From Salinivenus sp. (GTDB lineage Bacteria > Bacteroidota > Rhodothermia > Rhodothermales > Salinibacteraceae), in contig JAHENZ010000225.1 of assembly GCA_018609755.1 (NCBI GenBank), positions 1 to 41,606 of the forward strand: a stretch of 41,606 nucleotides of DNA. Reading direction: 5' to 3'. The notes beneath the pieces were generated by a model. The model saw nothing but the letters and a program-made list of their open reading frames with translations, did not search any database and was not told the DNA's origin. Of this stretch, positions 7,628 through 14,278 are shown piece by piece. A program made the position numbers and the translations under genes. Positions within the stretch are counted from its first letter, which is position 1; the number at the start of each line of letters is the position of its first letter.

Positions 7628-8095
7628 ATGCCCGAGATTCATCGTGCTACGAGTGCCGAGGACCTGGACGCCGCCCGGCGCCTCTTTCGCGAATACGTGG
7701 AAGGCCTGGACTTTGCCCTCGACTTCCAGGACTTTGAGGCGGAGATGGACGCGCTTCCCGGTCCGTATGCGACCCCAGACGGGGCCATTCTGCTCGCCGA
7801 CGTGGACGACAGCCCGGTCGGCGTGGTCGCTGTGAAGCCGCTCGACGAAGATGGCGTCTGCGAGATGAAGCGACTCTACGTTCAGCCCGAACACCGAAAC
7901 CGAGGGATTGGGCGTGCACTCGGCACCGCGATCCTGGACACCGCCCGCGAGTTGGGCTACGACGTGATGCGGCTTGACACCGTCGAGTCCATGACGGCCG
8001 CCCGCTCCCTCTACCGATCGCTGGGCTTCAACGAACGCTCGGCCTACTACCACAACCCCTTGCCGGACGTCGTGTACATGGAACGCGAGCTGTAG
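7628..8095 (+). CDS. GNAT-family N-acetyltransferase
   Basis: 155 residues covering one GNAT fold. Visible parts are the helical N-terminus (SAEDLDAARRLFREYVEGL), the central strands ending in GVVAVKPL, and motif A for acetyl-CoA binding, VQPEHRNRGIGRALG, which has the R/Q-x-x-G-x-G/A loop. The C-terminal LDTVESMTAARSLYRSLGF is typical of the family. The acceptor substrate is unknown; close relatives are usually annotated only as small-molecule acetyltransferases. ATG at 7628 follows an A/G-rich stretch. The gene is 53 bp upstream of the first DUF192 lipoprotein on the same strand, so they may share a transcript. Confidence 0.88.
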   Translation: MPEIHRATSAEDLDAARRLFREYVEGLDFALDFQDFEAEMDALPGPYATPDGAILLADVDDSPVGVVAVKPLDEDGVCEMKRLYVQPEHRNRGIGRALGTAILDTARELGYDVMRLDTVESMTAARSLYRSLGFNERSAYYHNPLPDVVYMEREL

Positions 8096-8148
8096 CGTTT
8101 GGTCTGTCTTCCTTTGATCCTCCGTCCTCTTCACCGCCCTCCACACCA

Positions 8149-8625
8149 ATGCGTTCTCGCTTCCTTCCTGTTTTCCTCCTCCTTCTCCTCCCGTTTGGCT
8201 GCACCTCCGAGGAGAGCGGATCGGAACCTGAAGAGATCTCGTTTCAAGAAGGCACCCTCGCGTTTGTCCAACCGAGCGGCGACACGCTCACGTCCATCGA
8301 CATCGCAATTGCCGACTCCGACCCTGAGCGAAAACGGGGGCTCATGCGGCAGCGCTCCCTCGGGTACGACCGCGGGATGCTCTTCATTTTCGACACCGTG
8401 GACGAGGGCGGAATGTGGATGCGAAACACGCCCCTTCCGCTCGACATCGTGTTCGTCGCCCCTGATTCGCAGGTCATCAACGTCGCCCGGGGCACGACGC
8501 CCTTCTCCGACGAAACGATCAAGCCGGAGGCCCCACGAAAATTCGTCGTGGAGGTGCGTGCCGGGTTTGCCGACCGCTTCGGCCTCACCGACAGCACGCG
8601 CATCCGCTGGACTCGTACGCAGTAA
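8149..8625 (+). CDS. DUF192-family lipoprotein (copy 1)
   Basis: 158 residues. A signal peptide ends in the lipobox LPFGC (Cys about residue 22), so the protein should be envelope-anchored. The mature part is a DUF192 domain: IDIAIADSDPERKRGLMRQRSL, then DRGMLFIFDTVDEGGMWMRNTPLPLDIVFV, VINVARGTTPF and the closing VEVRAGFADRFGL. These are the conserved blocks of this small beta fold, often found in halophiles and thermophiles. Its biochemical role is unknown. A second, diverged copy follows 82 bp downstream on the same strand. Confidence 0.88.
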   Translation: MRSRFLPVFLLLLLPFGCTSEESGSEPEEISFQEGTLAFVQPSGDTLTSIDIAIADSDPERKRGLMRQRSLGYDRGMLFIFDTVDEGGMWMRNTPLPLDIVFVAPDSQVINVARGTTPFSDETIKPEAPRKFVVEVRAGFADRFGLTDSTRIRWTRTQ

Positions 8626-8707
8626 TTCTCCCTGCCTTTGACCAAAAGGTCAGCCGTACATTCTCATAACTCAGGACTTGCCCGCACCTCATCCGTCGAC
8701 TCCGAGC

Positions 8708-9217
8708 ATGCCTGCCTCTAGACTCCTTCTCCCCAGTCTCCTCACGTTCCTGCTGATCTTGTTTCCGGCCTGCACCAGCGACAACGGCGACGCCCCATCG
8801 CCTGCTACCGCCGACACGACGACCATCCCGTTCGACAAGGAAGGAGAGCTCGCCTTCGTGCAGGACGGTGACACGCTCGTTATGCTCGACATCGAAATTG
8901 CCGAGTCCGATTCCGCCCGCAAACGCGGCATGATGCAGCGCACGGGCTTCCCGACCGAGACGAGTGGAATGCTCTTTCCGTTCGACGAGGAACAGGAGCG
9001 CAGCTTCTGGATGGCGAATACGCCCCTCTCCCTCGATCTCTTCTTCATCAACGCCGACTCGCAGATCGTGCGCGTCAAGAAGTACGCACAGCCGAACAGC
9101 GCCACCTCCATTCCCTCGCAGGCCCCGGCCCAATACGTGCTCGAAACCGAAGCGGGCTTCGCCGACAGCTACGGCATCGTGGAAGGCGACCGCGTGCAGT
9201 GGCGACGCACCAAGTGA
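8708..9217 (+). CDS. DUF192-family lipoprotein (copy 2)
   Basis: 169 residues from ATG 8708; an in-frame TTG at 8678 would add ten residues before the signal peptide and is less likely. The lipobox is LFPAC. The DUF192 blocks mirror copy 1: LDIEIAESDSARKRGMMQRTGF, GMLFPFDEEQERSFWMANTPL, IVRVKKYAQPNSATSIPSQA and VLETEAGFADSYGI. The two proteins are about half identical over the domain but differ in the linker after the lipid anchor, so this is an older tandem duplication. Function unknown. The gene is convergent with the tRNA-Leu gene. Confidence 0.88.
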   Translation: MPASRLLLPSLLTFLLILFPACTSDNGDAPSPATADTTTIPFDKEGELAFVQDGDTLVMLDIEIAESDSARKRGMMQRTGFPTETSGMLFPFDEEQERSFWMANTPLSLDLFFINADSQIVRVKKYAQPNSATSIPSQAPAQYVLETEAGFADSYGIVEGDRVQWRRTK

Positions 9218-9325
9218 CGTGCGTGGGCCTGACTCCGGTCAAAAGTTTGGATTGGCAGGCGTCCACCCCTCTCAGCAAATGGACGATCCCAGGCCCGCGG
9301 TCATCGGACACCAGCAGTGGTAAAG

Positions 9326-9599
9326 TGCCCCAGGTGGGACTCGAACCCACACGGTGCGTGTGCACCAACGGATTTTCGTCTCACATTGGCTTTCGCCGTT
9401 TGTGAGCTGGACTTTCTCTTCACCCCGAATGCCATCGGGGCACTCCCCGTCAAGTCTCTGCACCTTCCCGTTCGGGCTTGGCTCAGGGTTGCCATTCTAC
9501 AGGGTCCCCTGAATTTGAGGAGCGTCATTCCAACCGTTGCCGATTGGACGCTCAAGTTGCACTCAAGTCCGTTGCGTCTACCAGTTCCGCCACCGGGGC
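9326..9599 (-). tRNA. tRNA-Leu(UAA) interrupted by a group I intron
   Basis: On the minus strand the 5' exon (9599-9565, 35 nt) starts GCCCCGG and ends in GGACTT. The 3' exon (9376-9326, 51 nt) starts AAAATCCGTTG and has the long variable arm GGTGC/GCACC, a T-arm GTGGG/CCCAC and the acceptor CTGGGGC with discriminator A. Joined, they give an 86-nt leucine tRNA with anticodon loop CTTAAAA, that is anticodon UAA, split after U34. This is the same site as in cyanobacterial and plastid trnL. CCA is not encoded. Leucine identity is supported by the class II variable arm and A73. The intron is listed separately. Confidence 0.93.
9377..9564 (-). ncRNA. group I (IC3-like) self-splicing intron in tRNA-Leu
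   Basis: A 188-nt intron. Its last base is G, as group I introns require, and the exon base before it is U, able to form the U-G pair with the guide GAG in the TTGAGC segment. Conserved core elements, very like the Anabaena tRNA-Leu intron, are CCTGAGCCAAGCC (9487-9475), GGTGCAGAGACT (9464-9453, 5' side of P7) and AAGAGAAAGTCC (9420-9409, 3' side of P7). P2 is a GAGCGTC/GACGCTC stem (9520-9526 with 9547-9553). No homing endonuclease is encoded. Self-splicing is inferred from the complete core. Confidence 0.92.
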
Positions 9600-9721
9600 A
9601 ATAGAACACTCACGATTCTCGACCGTCCCTTACGCCTCGATCCCCCAATCGATTCAGAATCCATCCGAGGAGGATCTGCCGTCGTCTTCCCCCCTCCAGC
9701 ACTCAGCTTTCCTCAAATAGA

Positions 9722-9750
9722 AACGCCCGCCCCAAGGCGGGACGGGCGTT
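9722..9750 (-). terminator. terminator of the cold-shock gene
   Basis: A strong G+C-rich hairpin (AACGCCCG with CGGGCGTT, inner CCGCC-like pairs) lies about 30 bases after the cold-shock stop on the minus strand and is followed by a T-containing tract. T-runs flank both sides, so it may work in both directions. Confidence 0.65.
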
Positions 9751-9778
9751 CGACTTTTTGACGAGACCTGCCGCCGCT

Positions 9779-9988
9779 CTACCCAACGGGCGAGGCGTTG
9801 ATGGCACTCAATCCCTTCGGCGTGCGCTCGGTCTCAAAGGCCACATCCTGACCCTCTCGCAGGTCGTCGCCCATGGTGCCGCCGGTAATGTTGTTCGCAT
9901 GGAGAAAAACGTCCTCTCCTCCGTCGTCGGGTTCGATGAAACCGTATCCTTTCTCGCTATCGAACCACTTGATCGTTCCCTGTTGCAT
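9779..9988 (-). CDS. cold-shock domain protein (CspA family)
   Basis: 69 residues from the ATG at 9988, exactly the size of the CspA family. It binds single-stranded RNA or DNA as an RNA chaperone in the cytoplasm. Both RNA-binding motifs are present: KGYGFIEP (RNP1-like) after TIKWFDSE, and EDVFLHANN (RNP2-like). The frame is open 58 codons further upstream, but that part is not family-like and is probably the long 5' leader typical of cold-shock mRNAs. The GH9 gene ends 225 bp upstream on the same strand, so the promoter is probably in that gap. A clear terminator follows. Confidence 0.93.
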   Translation of the reverse strand: MQQGTIKWFDSEKGYGFIEPDDGGEDVFLHANNITGGTMGDDLREGQDVAFETERTPKGLSAINASPVG

Positions 9989-10213
9989 GTTGATGTACCG
10001 TGTTGTCGTGTAGAACACCCGCTCGTCCGTTGTGAGCAACTGCGAAGCACGCGTCGCCTCACCGGAGCCCACGAGAGCAGGGATGTAGAATGATTGGTAG
10101 CCCGTCGCACGCCAGGGCACAATCACAGTTCCTCGCCGCCCCGCATTCCGTCCCTTTTTCACCCACTCCCGGTCTCCCGTTTGTGAACCGAAATCCTACC
10201 TGAGAAAGCGGAC

Positions 10214-12040
10214 TCATTCTCCATACTCCGCCCCGAGCACCGCCGCGACGTACACCAGCGGCGCATTCCAGTTGATCGTCACCTCGTTCGACGCGTAGCT
10301 GCAGAGCGCATCGAGGTACGACGTCGCAGGATGGTCCGAGGGATACGCCGGGTCGCAGTGACCGGCATCCTGCTGGCCCGGATTGGGTCCTCCGGCCAGA
10401 AATCCCGGCACCGGAGCCGTAATGCCATCCGCCTCGGACGGGCGGTGGTGAATGCGCATGGGCGACCGGTCCCCGTGGCCCGTGACAAAGCTGTAGCCGG
10501 TGGCGTTGCGACCCAAGAGATAATCGAAATTGGCGAGGGCCGCCTGCACGTACGTCGGATCGTGCGTCAGCCGCTCGGCCTGGAGGAGCACCATCGCTTG
10601 ATTGGCCGCCACGCTGTTGCTCCCCCACGCAAAGTCGCTCCGCTCTCGTCCCATCACGGTGCGATAGGGGACGTCCGTCCGGGCCTGCACCAATTCGTCG
10701 GCAAACCGGCGGTAGCGACGGGTGAGGGCGCTCGTGTCGACGGCCGAGGCCACGTCGGCCCGGTGCTCCAGGAGCGTCATCCATCCGAGCGTACGCACGT
10801 TTCCCCAGCTCGGCACTGTGGGCGCCCGGTCGAGGGGCGACGCTACGGCGAGAAAGCTGTCCGCTTCCGTCGTGACGGCCAACTCGGCTGCCGCCCACGC
10901 AAACTCGTCCGCAAATGTATCGTCTCCGTAAGCGCCCGTGACGACGTCCGGATCATATTGTTGATTCATGGCCTGCTGGTCGTACGGCACGTCCGGATGG
11001 GCGCGCGCCCAGGTCCAGGCCCGCAGCGCCGCCGTGCGCATCGAGTCGGCGAGGCCCGGGAAGGCATCCGAATAGTCGTCGTAGAGACGGGCGCCCTGGG
11101 CCATGACCGCGGCAAAGTCCAGGGCGGCGGCTGTGCTCTTCTGGACCACGTAGCGCGGCGCGGACACCTCGTGGGGCATCACCATGCCCTGAAACGAAGG
11201 ATGCGTCAGCTTGTGGTACACGCCGCCGTCCGGCGCCTGCATGTCCAGCATCCAGCGGAGATTCCAGAGCGCCTCGTCCAGCACGTCGGGCACGTCGTTC
11301 CCGGACTCGGGAATCGACGGACTGAGATCTTCAGCCCCCTCCGGATAGTGTTCGTAGATAGCAAGGAGCGTGTACGTGCTGATGCCGGAATTGACGACGT
11401 ACTTGTTGTAATCCCCAGCGTCGTACCACCCCTTCGGAGCTGCTATGGTCGTGCCCTCGGGGCGTGCCTCGGACGCCGCCGACGGATGCACCTGTACCTC
11501 GTCGTCGGGGTGCCCCATCGGCCGCGCCCACTGGCCTGCGTACTCTTCCTTCAGCGGGATGGACATCCGCTGGTAGTAATAGGCCTTCAGCGCGGCGCGG
11601 GCCACCGGCCGAAACACATTCTGCTCGATCGTAAACGGGTACGAAACGCCAAGGCCTTCTACACGAAGCTCGTACGTGCCGGCAGCCGTGACCTCAGAAA
11701 ACGGGGCCCGCCGGACTTGTTCTCCGGACATATCCCACTGCTCCGCAGCGCTAAGGGTACCGAGGTGCACAGTGTCCGAGGTGGCCGTTTCGACGACAGC
11801 AAACGACCCCGCATCTGCCCCCACGACAACAGCGACTTTCTTTGCGTCGGGATAGAAGCCGACTTGATTGAGCCGAATGCGGTCACTCGCCTGCTGCGCT
11901 CGGGTCGCTTCGGGGGCCACTCCGGAGCCAAGAAGAGAAAGAACGACGAGGCCGACAGCCTTGGAAAGTAGATTACTCACGAAACGGAGGACTCGTAATT
12001 TGGATGGGGCAAGTGAGGCGGAAGAAACCGGTTTCATCAT
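10214..12040 (-). CDS. glycoside hydrolase family 9 (endoglucanase-like), secreted
   Basis: 608 residues. A long N-terminus with a hydrophobic stretch (AVGLVVLSLLGSG) ends in an Ala-rich cleavage region near residue 48, indicating export. Residues about 53-140 form the Ig-like CelD N-terminal domain (RIRLNQVGFYPDAKKVAVVV). The catalytic (alpha/alpha)6 barrel follows. PKGWYDAGDYNKYVVNSG carries the DAGD motif (207-210) with the catalytic base, the GHGDRSPMRIHHRPS segment carries conserved His/Arg, and NEVTINWNAPLVYV near the C-terminus carries the acid Glu (about 586). The family hydrolyses beta-1,4-glucans. No carbohydrate-binding module or sorting domain is visible. The gene is divergent from the DJ-1/PfpI gene. 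Confidence 0.93.
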   Translation of the reverse strand: MMKPVSSASLAPSKLRVLRFVSNLLSKAVGLVVLSLLGSGVAPEATRAQQASDRIRLNQVGFYPDAKKVAVVVGADAGSFAVVETATSDTVHLGTLSAAEQWDMSGEQVRRAPFSEVTAAGTYELRVEGLGVSYPFTIEQNVFRPVARAALKAYYYQRMSIPLKEEYAGQWARPMGHPDDEVQVHPSAASEARPEGTTIAAPKGWYDAGDYNKYVVNSGISTYTLLAIYEHYPEGAEDLSPSIPESGNDVPDVLDEALWNLRWMLDMQAPDGGVYHKLTHPSFQGMVMPHEVSAPRYVVQKSTAAALDFAAVMAQGARLYDDYSDAFPGLADSMRTAALRAWTWARAHPDVPYDQQAMNQQYDPDVVTGAYGDDTFADEFAWAAAELAVTTEADSFLAVASPLDRAPTVPSWGNVRTLGWMTLLEHRADVASAVDTSALTRRYRRFADELVQARTDVPYRTVMGRERSDFAWGSNSVAANQAMVLLQAERLTHDPTYVQAALANFDYLLGRNATGYSFVTGHGDRSPMRIHHRPSEADGITAPVPGFLAGGPNPGQQDAGHCDPAYPSDHPATSYLDALCSYASNEVTINWNAPLVYVAAVLGAEYGE

Positions 12041-12284
12041 CGGTCTTTTGAATCAGGATTCTCGGGAGAGGATTTGCTCGTTGCCCCAGCGGAGGCAAGC
12101 CTTCTGGAAGCAGACGGCAGGCATCGTCTGCCGCTGAAAAGCACGGTGCCGAGCAAGTGTAGACGCAGAAAAAGAAATCGTGGGCGTCGGAAACCTCTCG
12201 CCCCTTCGGCGGAACCACAGGCAAGAGTATTTCCTTCCGAGTGTGATGTGTCCACTCCTCTAATTACGAAACGTGCCCCCTTTC
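12041..12284. other. divergent intergenic region with small hairpin
   Basis: 244 bp between the divergent GH9 and DJ-1/PfpI genes. GCAGACG and CGTCTGC form a 7-bp hairpin around 12111-12132. No operator is recognised. Confidence 0.3.
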
Positions 12285-12806
12285 ATGCAACTCTCCGATC
12301 ACAGAATCGCCGTCCTCGTCGACAAGTCGTTTGAAGACTTAGAGTTCTGGGTCCCGGTCATGCGTCTCCGTGAAGCCGGTGCTGAGGTCATCATTGCCGG
12401 CCGGGAGGCCGAAACGACCTTCACGGGCAAGCACGGGCTCACGGCCGAAACCGTGGTTGCCGCTCGGGATCTGGAGGCCGACGACCTCGATGCTGTTGTC
12501 GTACCCGGCGGCTGGGCGCCCGACAAGCTCCGACGAGATGAAGGGGTAACGTCTCTCGTCCGCGAGATGGACGCTCAAAACAAAATTGTGGCACAGATCT
12601 GCCACGCAGGACTCGTGGGCATCTCGGCAGGAATTGTCGAGGGACGACCGGCCACAGGAAGTCAAGGCATCAAAGACGACCTTGAGAATGCCGGAGCGGA
12701 GTGGGTCGACGAGGCGGCATTTCAGGACGGCAATCTCGTCTGGGGCCGCGTCGTAAAGGACATTCCAGCTTTTTGCCGGACGCTCGTCACTGCTCTGCAA
12801 TCGTAG
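12285..12806 (+). CDS. DJ-1/PfpI-family protein
   Basis: 173 residues from ATG 12285 (an in-frame GTG lies four codons upstream). It has the DJ-1/PfpI flavodoxin-like fold: IAVLVDKSFEDLEFWVPVMRL with the conserved Glu, VVVPGGWAPDKLR, and the nucleophile elbow QICHAGLVGISAGI with the Cys-His pair. VVKDIPAFCRTLVTAL closes the domain. Family members act as deglycases, chaperones or proteases under stress; the class with the CHA elbow is commonly annotated as type 1 glutamine amidotransferase or protease I. The specific activity here is undetermined. It is a stand-alone gene convergent with the acidic small-protein gene. Confidence 0.9.
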   Translation: MQLSDHRIAVLVDKSFEDLEFWVPVMRLREAGAEVIIAGREAETTFTGKHGLTAETVVAARDLEADDLDAVVVPGGWAPDKLRRDEGVTSLVREMDAQNKIVAQICHAGLVGISAGIVEGRPATGSQGIKDDLENAGAEWVDEAAFQDGNLVWGRVVKDIPAFCRTLVTALQS

Positions 12807-12836
12807 ATGACACGAGGGTACTGAACGGAGGGACGA

Positions 12837-13247
12837 TTATCTTGACTGCTCACCGGTCTCGATGATCTCATCGACGGCCGCCCATTCGTCGCGCTCCTCC
12901 CCCTCGTCCGACTCTTCTTCCTCCACGTCGAGATCGAGGGTGTGAAGAAGATCGAGGCGCGTCTGGTACTTCTTGATGAGTGTGTTCGACGTGAGATCTT
13001 CCTCCTCGATCAGCCCAACTTCCTCACAGATCATGTCAATGGCCCGGGAGGCCACGACCGACGGATTGAGTCCAAGATGCACCGCCACCTCGAGGAGTCG
13101 CTGGGCCAACTCCTCCGGAAGTTCTAGCTCCAGTTCTTCCTCTAATTCCTCCTCAGACGACGTGTTATCAATGCTCTCCGTCCGTTCGTCGGATGGGTCA
13201 TAGAGGGTCGGTTCCTTCGGTTCTGGATCTGAATTGGAAGTGCTCAT
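12837..13247 (-). CDS. hypothetical acidic protein with ribbon-helix-helix-like core
   Basis: 136 residues, extremely rich in Glu and Asp, with an acidic run in the first third (a run of Glu and Leu around residues 30-42) and another near the C-terminus (EEEESDEGEERDEW). The middle, LPEELAQRLLEVAVHLGL followed by NPSVVASRAIDMICEEVGL, has the spacing of a small ribbon-helix-helix or similar helical domain. That is only a resemblance. I recognise no family. ATG at 13247 is preceded by an A/G-rich stretch. It is convergent with the DJ-1/PfpI gene. The acid content fits a halophilic cytoplasm. Confidence 0.6.
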   Translation of the reverse strand: MSTSNSDPEPKEPTLYDPSDERTESIDNTSSEEELEEELELELPEELAQRLLEVAVHLGLNPSVVASRAIDMICEEVGLIEEEDLTSNTLIKKYQTRLDLLHTLDLDVEEEESDEGEERDEWAAVDEIIETGEQSR

Positions 13248-13331
13248 GTCCTCGCACGGAGTCGTCAGAGAGAAAGAATGGACGTGCTATCCCCGTTGAA
13301 ATGAGTGACTCTTCAAAAGAACCTCCACGAA

Positions 13332-13404
13332 CTAGTACTGCGTCACGCTCCAGATACAGAGTACGATTTGACACTCGACACCCTCAGCTTGACTGAACAT
13401 CTAG
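13332..13404. repeat. CTAG-bounded repeat fragment (MITE-A relative)
   Basis: 73 bp running from one CTAG to the next. Its right end, CGACACCCTCAGCTTGACTG, closely matches the end of MITE-A. Its left end, CTAGTACTGCG, is shared with the next unit. It looks like a shortened or recombined copy. Confidence 0.5.
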
Positions 13405-13529
13405 TACTGCGACATAATAATCGCGACGAGAAGTCCTGTCTCCAACGGATGAATTCCGTCCGCTTGAGGCAGATTCCGAACGTGGGTCGAGAAACCATTA
13501 CCGTCAAAATCGTCGGGACTGAGTCCTAG
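13401..13529. repeat. CTAG-bounded repeat unit
   Basis: 129 bp from CTAG to CTAG, starting with CTAGTACTGCG like the preceding unit. It is similar in size to MITE-A, but the interior is unrelated to the other copies in this window. It is assigned as a mobile repeat only because of its borders and its position within the mosaic. Confidence 0.4.
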
Positions 13530-13697
13530 TGACCTTGCACAACTCCTCTGGCGGTTTCGAGTGTCGGTCCCCTAACCACAATTGTCCCCGTTCGCCGGCA
13601 ACGGTCGATCCCGAGCATATTCTGCGCAGGAGATACAGTCGGAAACAGCGTTACGATATCTGCGATTTCTCGCGTTCCAGTTGTGCAAGCCCACTAG
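13526..13697. repeat. MITE-B copy 1 (172 bp)
   Basis: A 172-bp element with ends CTAGTGACCTTGCACAAC and, inverted, CTAGTGGGCTTGCACAAC (18 bp, two differences). The core contains GCAGGAGATACAG and GGAAACAGCG, shared with copies at 32184, 36876 and, partly, 26640. It has no coding capacity. The borders are CTAG. Confidence 0.8.
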
Positions 13698-13823
13698 TGG
13701 TCAGTCAAGCCGAAGGTGTCGGGTACCGTATTGAGTACGCCCACTTGAATGACGCGTCAACGGCCTGAATACCGTTCATTGATCGGCGCTCTACTCGACA
13801 TGGAAAACTTGACGCACCACTAG
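13694..13823. repeat. MITE-A copy 1 (130 bp)
   Basis: A 130-bp element with inverted ends CTAGTGGTCAGTCAAG and CTAGTGGTGCGTCAAG. A nearly identical inverted copy lies at 24789-24917. It shares its left CTAG with the neighbouring MITE-B copy. It is non-coding. Confidence 0.82.
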
Positions 13824-14278
13824 TTCCAAACAAATGGGAGGTTGGGTGCAGGTCTAAAGATAGCAAGAGTACTGTTCAAAAAGGAACCAACAAATCTCAT
13901 TCCCAACATGTTGGATTGAGAGATTACGGAACTGAGCCAAAATTTTTACTTGAACCGCACGATTCAGATGTGTCCCCCTGTAATTTTTGCGGGTCGGCAG
14001 TCGATCCTACAGTGAACCGCCGTTGTGCGAATTCCGACCTCTTGCCACAGCCAAACACTGGGAGGTTCTCGATTGTCAACGTGTACACCTGACCTAAAGA
14101 TGACTACCCGGGAGGAATAAAGCCCCTCTTGAAGAGCCTGACCCTGTGGACCAATTCGTGCGGGAAAGAATCGAGGAGTCCGAGGGGGAACGCGGCGTAC
14201 GGTTCAGTCGCCGAACTGTGGTGGACAATACGCGTGGGAACGAGTGCCTCCTTGCCCGTGCACTGCCCTTCATCACCT
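13824..14278. other. gene-free region downstream of repeat mosaic
   Basis: About 455 bp with no recognised gene. It holds a perfect 12-bp palindrome CCAACATGTTGG at 13903-13914. The M1 peptidase frame is open from TTG 14129, but the residues before 14279 do not look like a secretion signal. The lower G+C of 13840-13970 suggests acquired or decayed sequence. Confidence 0.35.

Noticed and set aside
9301-9605. Apparent small proteins over 9301-9609
   Set aside because: These frames cover the intron-bearing tRNA-Leu gene and have no protein-like features.
10331-11971. 546-codon open frame opposite the GH9 gene
   Set aside because: It is Arg/His/Gly-rich and low in familiar motifs, as expected from the antisense of a conserved glycosidase.
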